Shown: positions 54,061 to 62,577 of the stretch, in pieces
How the letters are laid out: every line of letters begins with the position of its first letter
Numbering within the stretch: position 1 is the stretch's first letter
NCBI GenBank assembly: GCA_964584775.1
Contig: CAZPBC010000006.1
Coordinates: forward strand, 8,422 to 72,421
Direction of reading: 5' to 3'
Length of the DNA: 64,000 nt
Source of the DNA: CAZPBC01 sp964584775
GTDB taxonomy: Bacteria; Chlamydiota; Chlamydiia; Chlamydiales; SLFE01
Program-made: the position numbers and the translations under genes
Notes under the pieces: model-generated
What the model saw: the letters and a program-made list of their open reading frames with translations, nothing else
Databases searched by the model: none
What the model was told of the DNA's origin: nothing

Positions 54061-54939
54061 TTAGAACCCAATCCCGAACTCTGCTTTCAGGCCCCAAAGG
54101 TGGAAGCGGGTTTTGATGAAGTCGAAGGGAAAGTTGTCTTTTTGGTGGTAGACCCGGAAGAGATAAAAGGGCTCTAGCTGCCAGTTCCATTTCCATCCAC
54201 AGTAACATCCGTCGTAGCGTACGGGAATGAGGATTTCATACTGCATCACGTCTCCCATTGTGAGAGTGGGATTGTTGAAACGTGGATCTTGGACATGGGA
54301 GCGACCCACGAAGCTGAAGCGTCCCTTAAAATCCAAACCGATCGAGAGTTCGGGACAGAAGTGGTAGCGATGGAGAAGACCTGCTGCAAGGTACTCATAC
54401 TTGTCATGGTAAGTGATTAAGGTGGGGGATGGAGCAATCAGCCGGTTGGTACACTCAAAGTAGCCGTAGCCGAGGTAGGGGGTGACCATAAGTTGCTTAC
54501 AAAACTCGCGGCACATGGTATAGCCAGCCCTTCCTTCCACTTGCGCCTCGATCATACGGGAGTTCAGCTCAAGATCAGAAGAGGTATGTCCGTAGAGGAC
54601 GCCTTTTGCAAAATACCCTTCAGCAGCGATGTAAATGCTATTGGCTTTTCTCCTTTCGAGAACTCCAGTCATTCCTGCCATCAATCCTTTCTGCACAGCA
54701 CCGCCATGACGCTCACGCAAAAGGTGGTAGACTGTCGGACCGATAGAGAAGTTCATGCAGTCGGGTAGGGGGCTTTTGACGCCTTCGAGGGGAATCGTGA
54801 AAAGCATCAAAAGTAGGAGGACTAAAGAACCCCACGCACGCCAAACCCTTCTATAAGCAAAGGATCTAGGTTCTCTTTCAAGTGGAAGCACTGCCGGAGG
54901 CGACGTACATCGTTTTGTGTGAGTTTTGCCGGTGTTCAT
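54061..54939 (-). CDS. putative outer membrane protein (292 aa)
   Basis: A hydrophobic signal-like segment (LVLLLLMLFTIPLEG) near residue 42 follows an unusually long basic N-terminal region. After it come amphipathic strands ending in GLKAEFGIGF, with a terminal Phe typical of outer membrane barrels. Cys pairs (MCREFCKQ, GCYCGWKW) are spread through the body. No earlier or later ATG gives a shorter leader. It is convergent with glmS, 11 bases apart. Surface role unknown. Confidence 0.65.
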   Translation of the reverse strand: MNTGKTHTKRCTSPPAVLPLEREPRSFAYRRVWRAWGSLVLLLLMLFTIPLEGVKSPLPDCMNFSIGPTVYHLLRERHGGAVQKGLMAGMTGVLERRKANSIYIAAEGYFAKGVLYGHTSSDLELNSRMIEAQVEGRAGYTMCREFCKQLMVTPYLGYGYFECTNRLIAPSPTLITYHDKYEYLAAGLLHRYHFCPELSIGLDFKGRFSFVGRSHVQDPRFNNPTLTMGDVMQYEILIPVRYDGCYCGWKWNWQLEPFYLFRVYHQKDNFPFDFIKTRFHLWGLKAEFGIGF

Positions 54940-55058
54940 CTTCTGTCTAAGTTAGGTTCTTCAGCATAAACATTCCATTTTAGAGGTTTGCCTTGCCTTG
55001 AGTCAAACCCTAAAAGAGTGTAAGATGCAAAGCCCAGAAAACTTAATCGGAGAAGGTC

Positions 55059-56033
55059 ATGCACAAGATATGGATTTTTCTACTACTTCCCTTCCTTTGT
55101 TTCGCTGAGCCAGACGCCTCGAATCTAGAGCTGCCAGAAAGAGATTACTGGAGAGAACCGACCGTCGAAGAGCTAGATGGGCTCCATTTCCTCGTCAACA
55201 CACTTGCTGAGGTGCCTGAGGTCTCTCTTATCTTTTATATGGAAGATTTAGAGGCAGCTGGAAAAACGATCCGAACACTGCACCCCTTAAAGCTTCTCCG
55301 TGAGATTTTTGGAGACGAAGAGCTGAAAATGCAGATCAGACTGATCCAGGAAAAGAGGTGGGTATGGCCTGACTTTGCTTCTGGAATCGGAGAATTTCTG
55401 ATGGAGGAAGCAGAAGTTGGAAATATCGATGAAGAGATGATTTTAGACTTTGTCGAAGTCGTCCATATCGAATACGAAAAGTTTGTTGAAGTCCTTGCGA
55501 TGGGAGATGGAGCTGCTGTCATCGATGTGCTCGTTGAGAACGTGGAAGCGCCAGTCTGCTATGTCGATTTTGCGCCTGCTCAAGAGTATGATAGAGATTA
55601 TTGGAGAGATGCCAATACTCAAGAGCTCAAAGATATTCACTATTTAGTGACGACACTTGCGGATGTGCCGACAGCCTCTCTTCTGTTCTACAAGTCGGAG
55701 CTGACTGCTGCTGGAGATCGGATTAAGCCTCTTCATCCTCTTAAGTTTATTCTCGCTGTTTTTGGAGATGATCTTCTCAAAACGAAGGTCAAAAATATCC
55801 GCGGAAAAAGCTGGGTTTGGGGAGACTTTGCTGGGGGTTTTGGAGACTGCCTGGCAGAAGAGCTTCAAAAAAACAATGTAACACGTGTCATGATCGATGA
55901 TCTCGCTGGGAAGATCGAAGTGGATCCTCAACTTCTCTATGGTCCTTTTGAAAAAGCCGATGGAGCTCAGGCATTGATTGTTCTCATGGAAAATGTGAAA
56001 CGTAACGATGATCACGACGAGTACGATTTTTAA
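55059..56033 (+). CDS. secreted protein with two 140-residue repeats, unknown function
   Basis: The 324-residue product has a short signal peptide (MHKIWIFLLLPFLCFA). Two homologous acidic helical units follow: unit 1 starts RDYWREPTVEELDGLHFLV at residue 28, unit 2 starts RDYWRDANTQELKDIHYLV at residue 179, a spacing of 151. Both contain a HPLK segment, an (I/V)FGD motif and a WVW(P/G)DFA motif. The unit is not one I recognise. The gene directly abuts tyrP (TAA then ATG), so the two are probably cotranscribed. Confidence 0.75.
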   Translation: MHKIWIFLLLPFLCFAEPDASNLELPERDYWREPTVEELDGLHFLVNTLAEVPEVSLIFYMEDLEAAGKTIRTLHPLKLLREIFGDEELKMQIRLIQEKRWVWPDFASGIGEFLMEEAEVGNIDEEMILDFVEVVHIEYEKFVEVLAMGDGAAVIDVLVENVEAPVCYVDFAPAQEYDRDYWRDANTQELKDIHYLVTTLADVPTASLLFYKSELTAAGDRIKPLHPLKFILAVFGDDLLKTKVKNIRGKSWVWGDFAGGFGDCLAEELQKNNVTRVMIDDLAGKIEVDPQLLYGPFEKADGAQALIVLMENVKRNDDHDEYDF

Positions 56034-57218
56034 ATGATTTCTGTTCCTAAAGTTGTCAAAGGTGCCCTCTTGATTGCAGGGACCACGATTGGAGGCGGGA
56101 TGCTTGCTATGCCCGTCCTGACCAGCAGTGGGGGATTCATCCCCTCTGTTTTTCTTTTTGTGGCGTGTTGGTTGTTTATGGCCGCCACAGGTTTACTCTT
56201 CTTAGAGATTTGCCTCTGGATGGAGGGAGACACCAATATTATCTCTATGGCTAAGGCGACGCTTGGTTTGCCTGGGCAGATTTTTTCTTGGATCCTCTAC
56301 CTCTTTATGTTTTTCACACTGACGTTGGCCTACACCGTGATTTGTGGGAAATTGACCGGAGAGTTTTTTCAAGCCCTTTTTCCCACCTGGTCAGGATCGA
56401 TCGTCTTTCTTTTACTTTTTGGTCCACTCATCTGGGCCGGAGCATGGCTTGTTGGACGTGTGAACGTCTTCATGATGGCTGGCTTGATCCTCTCTTATCT
56501 CGGATTTGTCTATGTGGGCGCTCCCTATGTGCGCTTTGAAAATCTGATGGAGGGAAACTGGTTACTCTCACTCAAGGCACTCCCTGTGGCGTTTGCTGCG
56601 TTTGGTTTTCAAGGAACGGTCCCGACGCTCACACGGTACCTCGATCGGGATGTAAAAAAAACACGTGCGGCGATTCTTTGGGGCAGCGGGGCGGCTCTTT
56701 TGACCTACATCGTTTGGCACTGGCTGATCTTAGGGATCATCCCAAAAGAGGGGCTCCTTGCTTCTCTTGAAACGGGAGACACGGCTGTCATGCCACTCAA
56801 AGATTCGATCCAAAACCAGGCCGTTTTTGTGATCAGCGAGTTTTTCTCTTTCTTTGCTCTCGTCACCTCCTTCTTAGGGGTGACACTGGGTTTACGTGAC
56901 TTTCTTGCAGATGGACTGAATGTGGAAAAGACTCGACTAGGACGGCTTTTCCTCTGTCTTCTCATTTTCGTGCCTGTTTTGATCGTGGGTGCCCTCTACC
57001 CAGGGATCTTCATCGAAGCTTTGCAGCTTGCTGGTGGCTTTGGAACAGCACTTCTACTGGGACTCCTTCCTATCTGTATGACTTGGGCAGGACGCTACCA
57101 TCTTGGGTTTGAAGACCACTCGCTTGTCCGAGGTGGAAAGCCCGTGCTGGTTCTGATGGCACTCTTCGTTCTCATCGAAGTGAGCTTCGAAGTCCTTCAC
57201 CTACTCCACATGTACTAA
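56034..57218 (+). CDS. tyrP: aromatic amino acid (tyrosine) permease
   Basis: This 394-residue inner-membrane transporter of the aromatic amino acid/HAAAP family has about eleven helices. It opens with GALLIAGTTIGGGMLAMPV, the family glycine-rich helix 1, and contains FGFQGTVPTLTRYLDRDVKK. It imports tyrosine or tryptophan with protons, which suits an organism dependent on host amino acids. Chlamydia has tyrP copies at the same place after glmS. An intrinsic terminator follows. Confidence 0.93.
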   Translation: MISVPKVVKGALLIAGTTIGGGMLAMPVLTSSGGFIPSVFLFVACWLFMAATGLLFLEICLWMEGDTNIISMAKATLGLPGQIFSWILYLFMFFTLTLAYTVICGKLTGEFFQALFPTWSGSIVFLLLFGPLIWAGAWLVGRVNVFMMAGLILSYLGFVYVGAPYVRFENLMEGNWLLSLKALPVAFAAFGFQGTVPTLTRYLDRDVKKTRAAILWGSGAALLTYIVWHWLILGIIPKEGLLASLETGDTAVMPLKDSIQNQAVFVISEFFSFFALVTSFLGVTLGLRDFLADGLNVEKTRLGRLFLCLLIFVPVLIVGALYPGIFIEALQLAGGFGTALLLGLLPICMTWAGRYHLGFEDHSLVRGGKPVLVLMALFVLIEVSFEVLHLLHMY

Positions 57219-57226
57219 TTCCGGGT

Positions 57227-57262
57227 AAAAAAAAAGCCTCCGAAAGGAGGCTTTTCCTTTCC
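57227..57262. terminator. bidirectional intrinsic terminator
   Basis: GCCTCC (57236-57241), loop GAAA and GGAGGC (57246-57251) form a perfect stem. T-rich sequence lies on the right and nine A on the left, so it can end both tyrP (+) and the small His/Tyr-rich gene (-). Confidence 0.85.
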
Positions 57263-57275
57263 ATAGGCGTAGCGA

Positions 57276-57545
57276 CTACCGATACCAATAATAGTACTGA
57301 TAATTGTACGGTTGTTGGTATGGGGTATGATAATAGTGGTATCTAGGCCCGTAGTAGTAGTGAGGTCGATGGTAACGATAATGGTAATGGTGTCGACCTC
57401 TCCAGTGACCACCGGGATAGACACGGACTGATAGGGCCACTTCATCACCCTGGCTCTTTGGCATCGGCACCTCAGGTGCTGCAAAGAGGGCAGGGGCCGC
57501 CGCGAGAGAAAGGAATACCATGGCTCCAATGAGATACGAATACAT
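57276..57545 (-). CDS. secreted His/Tyr-rich small protein
   Basis: The 89-residue product has a clear signal peptide (MYSYLIGAMVFLSLAAAPALFAA) and a mature part whose last 45 residues are mostly His and Tyr (HHYHYRYHRPHYYYGPRYHY and onward). GGAGG seven bases before the ATG is a strong ribosome site. Metal binding or a role in the envelope matrix is possible; no function is known to me. An overlapping longer frame (57215-57649) is rejected. A bidirectional terminator follows. Confidence 0.75.
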   Translation of the reverse strand: MYSYLIGAMVFLSLAAAPALFAAPEVPMPKSQGDEVALSVRVYPGGHWRGRHHYHYRYHRPHYYYGPRYHYYHTPYQQPYNYQYYYWYR

Positions 57546-57657
57546 GGTAGACCTCCGCTGTTTCGATTCTTATACAGTTTATACTCTATAAAACCGCGGT
57601 CTCGCGACCGTGGGAAAACGTGGTAAAAAATTGAAGGCGATCCGCACACTGTCCGTT

Positions 57658-57843
57658 CTATTGAGGCAAGAGGCGGTCAAAGTGGTGCTTAAGCAGTCGG
57701 CTAGCCTTACCTAGGTTACCCACTTTCGAGGCCATTCTGTTGACCCCCCGTCCTAACACCTCACTCAACACCAAATCGGCTTGGATTGGCAGGGCGATCA
57801 CCTTCAATAAGCCTACAAAACTCTTCCATCTATAATTATAATT
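57658..57843 (-). other. open fragment of unknown origin, possibly transposase remnant
   Basis: A 61-codon open frame without a start Met (ending KHHFDRLLPQ, with LGRGVNRMASKVGNLGKASR before) lies in the otherwise empty 57546-57933 gap. Its codon pattern is gene-like and it is framed by AT-rich inverted repeats, so it may be the remains of a mobile-element gene. The rest of the gap shows only a CGGTC/GACCG hairpin near 57595-57610 and AT-rich sequence. Confidence 0.3.
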
Positions 57844-57857
57844 TTAATAATTAGATG

Positions 57858-57891
57858 TGTCAATAGTAAATTAAAACTATAATTATTGACA
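57858..57891. repeat. AT-rich inverted repeat downstream of ftsY
   Basis: TGTCAATA at 57858-57865 and TATTGACA at 57884-57891 are perfectly inverted around an 18-nt AT-rich loop. A second imperfect palindrome, ATCTATAATTAT to ATAATTAGAT, lies just left of it. There is no T-run, so it is not a clear terminator for ftsY. Confidence 0.4.
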
Positions 57892-57933
57892 TTAAATGGG
57901 AATGCTAATTAGGGTGTAATGGGATTATCCACT

Positions 57934-58863
57934 CTAATCAAAGAGCGCTGAGGTGTAGGACTGAGCATCGAAAGGGAGGAGGTCGTCCTCGCCTTCTCCC
58001 ACTCCAATGTATTGGATCGGAGTCTGGATCTCTTTGGCGATCTGGTAGACCATGCCTCCTCTGGCAGAGCCGTCAATTTTGGTGAGGATGAGGCCCGTGA
58101 GGGGGGTGTATTCGTGGAAGATTTTCGCCTGGTCGAGGGCATTTTGTCCTGTCGTGGCATCGACCACCAGCCACACCTCGTGAGGGGCTCCGGGGAGGAC
58201 CTTGTTACAGCTCTTACGGATTTTTTCCAGCTCTTGCATCAGGGGCTTTTTGGTATGGAGGCGACCCGCTGTATCGATGAAAACCACCTCTTGTCCACGC
58301 GCTTTAGCGGCGGTGATCGCGTCGAAAGCGACGGCGGCGGGATCGCTTTTATGAGATCCTTTAACGAGGTCGACTCCGAGACGGTCTGCCCACACTTCAA
58401 GTTGTTCCATCCCGGCAGCGCGGAAGGTGTCGGTTGCTGCAAGCAAGACTTTTTTGCCTTCGGTTTGAAAGCGTTTAGCGAGTTTTGCGACTGAGGTTGT
58501 CTTGCCGTTTCCATTGACACCGACGATTAGGATGACCTTTGGTTCACCAGGTTCGGGATTGGTACCTAGGGTCGGTGGGACTTGCTTGAGCTCCTCGACC
58601 ATCTTATCACGGATGAGAGAGAGGAGTTCGTCTGGAGTGAGGTTAGGATTTTGGCGGTAGGCTTTTTGGACCTCTTCTGTCAGCTCATAAGAGATTTTCA
58701 CCCCTAGGTCTGCTTCATAGAAGATCTGCTCGAGTTCGTCGAGAGTGTCGGCGTCGAGTTTCTTGCCTAGAAGAGCCCGCAGTTTGTTACTGAGACGGTC
58801 GCGCGTCTTAGTGAGGGCCGTCTTGACCTTTTTGTAACTGGCTTTCAGAAAGTTCAGGACCAC
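57934..58863 (-). CDS. ftsY: signal recognition particle receptor FtsY
   Basis: This GTPase receives ribosome-SRP complexes at the inner membrane. The 309 residues comprise a short N domain and the NG core with GVNGNGKTT (G1), DTFRAAGMEQLEVW, DTAGRLHTKKPLM (G3), LTKIDGSARGG (G4) and GVGEGEDDLLPF. The acidic A domain found in E. coli is absent, as in Chlamydia. The start is GTG 58863 with GGGGGA upstream. It is divergent from sucC across 63 bp, the arrangement seen in Chlamydia. Confidence 0.97.
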   Translation of the reverse strand: MVLNFLKASYKKVKTALTKTRDRLSNKLRALLGKKLDADTLDELEQIFYEADLGVKISYELTEEVQKAYRQNPNLTPDELLSLIRDKMVEELKQVPPTLGTNPEPGEPKVILIVGVNGNGKTTSVAKLAKRFQTEGKKVLLAATDTFRAAGMEQLEVWADRLGVDLVKGSHKSDPAAVAFDAITAAKARGQEVVFIDTAGRLHTKKPLMQELEKIRKSCNKVLPGAPHEVWLVVDATTGQNALDQAKIFHEYTPLTGLILTKIDGSARGGMVYQIAKEIQTPIQYIGVGEGEDDLLPFDAQSYTSALFD

Positions 58864-58926
58864 AAATCCCCCTTTTGTTATAGATAGTATTCACGAAGAG
58901 GATCTAATTTTCAATGGGAAAAGAGT

Positions 58927-60087
58927 ATGCATCTCCATGAGTATCAGGCAAAAGAGTGGTTGAAACGCTACGGCGTACCCATCACCCATCAAGAGGTGAT
59001 TTCCTCAAAAGAGGAGATCCCTGCTTTTCTTGAGAAATGGGAGTTCTATCCGGCTGTGGTGAAAGTACAGGTGCACGCTGGGGGAAGAGGAAAGGCTGGA
59101 GGGGTAAAGCTTTGCCAGAACAAAGAAGAGCTCAGAGAAGCCCTTGAAAAGCTGCATGGCATGAAAGTCTCGACACACCAGACAGCGGGAGGGTTTATGG
59201 TGGCCCACCAGCTGCTGGTGACAAAGGGGGTCGAGATTGAGAAGGAATTTTACTTTGCCGCCGTTCTCGACCGGGCAAGTGCCACGATGATGCTGATTGC
59301 CTCCTCAGAAGGGGGAATGGAAATTGAAGAGATTGCCGAAAAGAGCCCCGAAAAAATCGTGAAAGTTCCGATTCAGATGGATGGCACTGTGCGTGGCTAC
59401 CACGTCATTGAAGTCTGTAAGACACTCGGTCTCTCCTTTGCTCGGGGGAGTGAAGCTCCAAAGCTCATCCGTGCAGTCGCGAAAGCGTTTGCCGAATCAG
59501 ACGCCTCCCTTTTGGAGATCAATCCTCTTGTTCTGACGAAAGATGAAAAGTTGATTGCGCTCGATGCGAAAATGACGATTGATGCCAACGCTCTTTTTAG
59601 GCAGGTCGACTTAGCCGACTGCTACGATCCCACTCAAGAGTTGGAGTCTGAGGTGAGAGCCCGCAAAGCAGATCTCGCCTATGTGGCGATGGAGGGAAAT
59701 ATCGGTTGCATGGTCAACGGTGCAGGACTGGCCATGGCCACGATGGATATGATCAAACACTCCGGTGGTGAGCCTGCAAACTTCCTCGATGTTGGAGGGA
59801 GTGCGGATGTGGAAAAGGTGACGGAAGGATTTAAGATCATTCTGAGTGATCCTAATGTCCGCGGTGTCTTAGTGAACATCTTCGGCGGAATCATGAACTG
59901 CGAAACAATTGCCAAAGGGATCATCCAAGCAACGAAAGAGATCGACCTCCATGTCCCCATGGTCATCCGTTTAGAGGGAACCAACGTCGACGTGGGCCGT
60001 CAACTTCTCAAAGAATCAAACTTACCATTTGCTGTAGCCAAAAGCCTCAGTGAAGCAGCAGAAAAAATCTCGGAAGCGATCACATGA
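58927..60087 (+). CDS. sucC: succinyl-CoA synthetase beta subunit
   Basis: With SucD it converts succinyl-CoA to succinate, making ATP or GTP. The 386 residues include the ATP-grasp start MHLHEYQAKEWLKRYGVP, VQVHAGGRGKAGGVKL, LEINPLVLT, GNIGCMVNGAGLAMATMD and the CoA-side GGIMNCETIAKG. The length matches the family. Its stop overlaps the sucD ATG by four bases. It starts a five-gene plus-strand run ending with the VanX-like gene. Confidence 0.98.
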   Translation: MHLHEYQAKEWLKRYGVPITHQEVISSKEEIPAFLEKWEFYPAVVKVQVHAGGRGKAGGVKLCQNKEELREALEKLHGMKVSTHQTAGGFMVAHQLLVTKGVEIEKEFYFAAVLDRASATMMLIASSEGGMEIEEIAEKSPEKIVKVPIQMDGTVRGYHVIEVCKTLGLSFARGSEAPKLIRAVAKAFAESDASLLEINPLVLTKDEKLIALDAKMTIDANALFRQVDLADCYDPTQELESEVRARKADLAYVAMEGNIGCMVNGAGLAMATMDMIKHSGGEPANFLDVGGSADVEKVTEGFKIILSDPNVRGVLVNIFGGIMNCETIAKGIIQATKEIDLHVPMVIRLEGTNVDVGRQLLKESNLPFAVAKSLSEAAEKISEAIT

Positions 60088-60947
60088 TTGATAAGAATAC
60101 CAAAGTCATCACGCAAGGAATCACAGGTAAAGCAGGGCTCTTTCATACAGAGCAATGTTTAGCCTATGGAACGCAGATGGTGGGTGGCGTGACACCTGGA
60201 AAAGGAGGGGAAGAGGTCATCCAACTTCCTGTCTTTGATACAGTGCGTGAAGCACGCGAAGCGACAGGTGCGGATGCCTCCATGATTTTTGTTCCCGCTC
60301 CCTTTGCAAAAGAGGCGATTTTGGAAGCCGAAGAAGCGGGGATTTCCCTGATCGTTTGCATCACGGAAGGGATACCAGTGAAAGACATGCTTGAAGTGAG
60401 CCAGGTGATGAAAGGGAGCTCTAGCCGTTTGATTGGACCGAACTGTCCAGGGATCATCGTGCCGGATGCCTGCAAAATTGGAATCATGCCTGGCTACATC
60501 CATACCAAGGGACGTGTAGGCGTGGTGAGTCGCTCTGGGACGCTGACGTATGAAGCCGTTTGGCAGACCACTGAGCTGGGTCTGGGACAAAGTCTTTGTG
60601 TGGGTATCGGAGGAGACCCTCTCAACGGAACCCACTTTGTCGATATGCTGGAGTATTTTGAAAAGGATCCTGAGACAGAAGCGGTGCTTCTCATTGGAGA
60701 GATTGGAGGAGAAGCTGAAGAGCAGGCCGCCGAATACATTCAAAGAGAGATGAAAACCCCTGTTGCCGCTTTTATTGCAGGGCAGACGGCTCCTAAGGGG
60801 CGCCGGATGGGACATGCGGGCGCCATTATTTCGGGCGGAAAAGGGGCGGCAAGTGATAAGATTGAGGCGCTTAGAGCAGCCGGTGTAGAGGTTGCGATGA
60901 CTCCTGCCAAAATGGGCGAGGCAGTCCAAACAGTCTTGAAATCATGA
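60084..60947 (+). CDS. sucD: succinyl-CoA synthetase alpha subunit
   Basis: The 287-residue CoA-binding and phospho-His subunit: TQGITGKAGLFHTEQ, GGVTPGKGG, FVPAPFAKEA, LIGPNCPGI and GRRMGHAGAIISGGKG, whose His is the phosphorylated residue. It works with SucC. The end overlaps the protease gene by four bases, so the next two genes are translationally coupled to TCA enzymes. Confidence 0.98.
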   Translation: MIDKNTKVITQGITGKAGLFHTEQCLAYGTQMVGGVTPGKGGEEVIQLPVFDTVREAREATGADASMIFVPAPFAKEAILEAEEAGISLIVCITEGIPVKDMLEVSQVMKGSSSRLIGPNCPGIIVPDACKIGIMPGYIHTKGRVGVVSRSGTLTYEAVWQTTELGLGQSLCVGIGGDPLNGTHFVDMLEYFEKDPETEAVLLIGEIGGEAEEQAAEYIQREMKTPVAAFIAGQTAPKGRRMGHAGAIISGGKGAASDKIEALRAAGVEVAMTPAKMGEAVQTVLKS

Positions 60948-62044
60948 TAGCCATTTACTCAAAAATTCCGATCCGTATCCACCCCGTCTTCTTCCTTGTC
61001 GCCCTTTTGATCGGTTGGATCAGTACTCATAGTCTTCCACTCACACTCCTTTGGGGAGTGATCATCACGATCTCTATTCTTGTTCATGAGCTGGGTCACG
61101 CCCTCGCCGCTCTTTCTTACAAACATGAAGTAGCGGTCGAGCTTGTCGGATTTGGAGGTCTGACGCGCCACCATGGCCCTCCCTTAAGCACCTCTCGTGA
61201 ATGTGTGATTGTCGCTGCAGGACCTCTTTTCGGACTCGCTCTTTTTGCCACGGCGGCGTTCCTGTTCAGCTATGTGAACCAGAAAAGTCTTCTTGCCTAT
61301 GCGCTTGCTGTGACAGCCTACATTAACCTCTTTTGGTCGATCTTTAACCTTCTGCCGATCCACCCCCTCGACGGAGGAAAGCTTGCTTCTCTGATTTTAG
61401 AACGCTGGTTTGGACTCCGAGGGTTGAAAATGGCCTTCTACCTCAGCGTTACTCTCGCAGGCCTCTTTTCACTGCTGGCCTTTGCGATTGGCGAGTGGAT
61501 CATCGGAGCGATTTTCGCGCTGTTTGCGTTTGAAAGTGGACGTTTTATTTATGATTTGAAAGAGATCCATCCCGATGACCGCAACCGAGAGTTACAAGAG
61601 GAGTTCAAACAGGCAAGAGAGCTTTTTGAACAAGGGGATCTTCAAGAAGCAAAAGCAGCTTTAGCAGAGATCTTGGAGAAGAGTTCAGAAGGGATCATCG
61701 CCACTTCTGCAACCGAAACACTCGGGCGTATCCATGCATTAGAGGGGAACGATACAGAGGCGCTTCAGATGCTTGAACCGATCAAAGAAAAAATTTCGCC
61801 TCCATCAAGGCGGCTTCTTCTTGAGTTGCTTTTTCAAGAGAGACGTTGGGAAGAGGCAAAGGAGTTGGCGCTTAAGCTGTACAAGGTGGAACCAGACGCA
61901 GGAATTGCGGAGCGGCTCTGCTCTATCTATGCTGAGCTGAAAGAGTGGGAGAGTGTGAAGAATTGGTTGACGGTCGTTGAGAAAGCGGGTGGAGATCTCC
62001 CTGCACTCCTTGCAAGACCAGAATTTGAAGGATACAGGTCATGA
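60944..62044 (+). CDS. site-2-type M50 metalloprotease with C-terminal helical repeats
   Basis: The 366-residue membrane protein has the zinc motif HELGH at 48-52 and the third ligand motif NLLPIHPLDGG near residue 140, within about six helices. From residue 210 it has a soluble Glu/Ala/Leu-rich tail of TPR-like helices (ARELFEQGDLQEAKAALAEI). Such proteases cleave membrane proteins inside the bilayer; the tail may recruit substrates. No PDZ domain is seen. Overlaps of four bases on both sides place it in the sucCD operon. Confidence 0.9.
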   Translation: MIAIYSKIPIRIHPVFFLVALLIGWISTHSLPLTLLWGVIITISILVHELGHALAALSYKHEVAVELVGFGGLTRHHGPPLSTSRECVIVAAGPLFGLALFATAAFLFSYVNQKSLLAYALAVTAYINLFWSIFNLLPIHPLDGGKLASLILERWFGLRGLKMAFYLSVTLAGLFSLLAFAIGEWIIGAIFALFAFESGRFIYDLKEIHPDDRNRELQEEFKQARELFEQGDLQEAKAALAEILEKSSEGIIATSATETLGRIHALEGNDTEALQMLEPIKEKISPPSRRLLLELLFQERRWEEAKELALKLYKVEPDAGIAERLCSIYAELKEWESVKNWLTVVEKAGGDLPALLARPEFEGYRS

Positions 62045-62577
62045 ACCTTGTTGATTTAACGGAATTGGATGTGGAGTGGGTGATCGATCTTCCCTACACC
62101 ACCACAAACAACTTTATGAAGCGTGTGCTCTACACCGACACAAGAGCCCTTCTTCACAAGGAACCCGCTGAAGCCCTCGTGCGTGTCGCACGGTCTCTTC
62201 GCCCACAAAACCTCTTTCTCAAAATTTGGGATGGCTACCGTCCGATGTCTGTCCAGCAGGAGATGTGGGATGCGGTTCAAGATGAGCGCTACATCTCTAA
62301 CCCTGCGGTCAATAAAGGACGCCATACAAGAGGGACGGCTGTGGACTTGACGCTTGTCGATACAAAAGGCAAGGAGCTCGAGATGCCCACCGCCTTTGAC
62401 GCCTTTATTCCTGAAGCGGCAGCCGATGCGACTACCGGCCTCTCCCAAAAAGCGATTGATAACCGCACCCTTTTACAAAAAGCGATGCTGGCTCACGGCT
62501 TTATTCTACTTCCTTCGGAGTGGTGGCACTTCGATTATCAGGGGTGGGAGGATGATGAGAGGTTTCCTGCCGGCTGA
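62041..62577 (+). CDS. ddpX: D-alanyl-D-alanine dipeptidase (VanX/DdpX family, M15D)
   Basis: This 178-residue zinc dipeptidase cleaves D-Ala-D-Ala. Its active-site residues match VanX in order and spacing: Arg67 in DGYRPMS, His95 and Asp102 in GRHTRGTAVD, Glu160 and His163 in SEWWHFDY. There is no signal peptide, so it works in the cytoplasm, recycling peptidoglycan dipeptide or lowering its pool. In chlamydiae, with minimal peptidoglycan, it could salvage D-Ala. It is coupled to the protease gene and its end overlaps the convergent membrane protein gene by 77 bases. Confidence 0.9.
   Translation: MNLVDLTELDVEWVIDLPYTTTNNFMKRVLYTDTRALLHKEPAEALVRVARSLRPQNLFLKIWDGYRPMSVQQEMWDAVQDERYISNPAVNKGRHTRGTAVDLTLVDTKGKELEMPTAFDAFIPEAAADATTGLSQKAIDNRTLLQKAMLAHGFILLPSEWWHFDYQGWEDDERFPAG

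Noticed and set aside
57215..57649. 144-codon frame on the minus strand over the His/Tyr-rich gene
   Set aside because: It runs through the terminator, has no ribosome site and no signal peptide; the 89-codon frame has both a strong ribosome site and a signal peptide.
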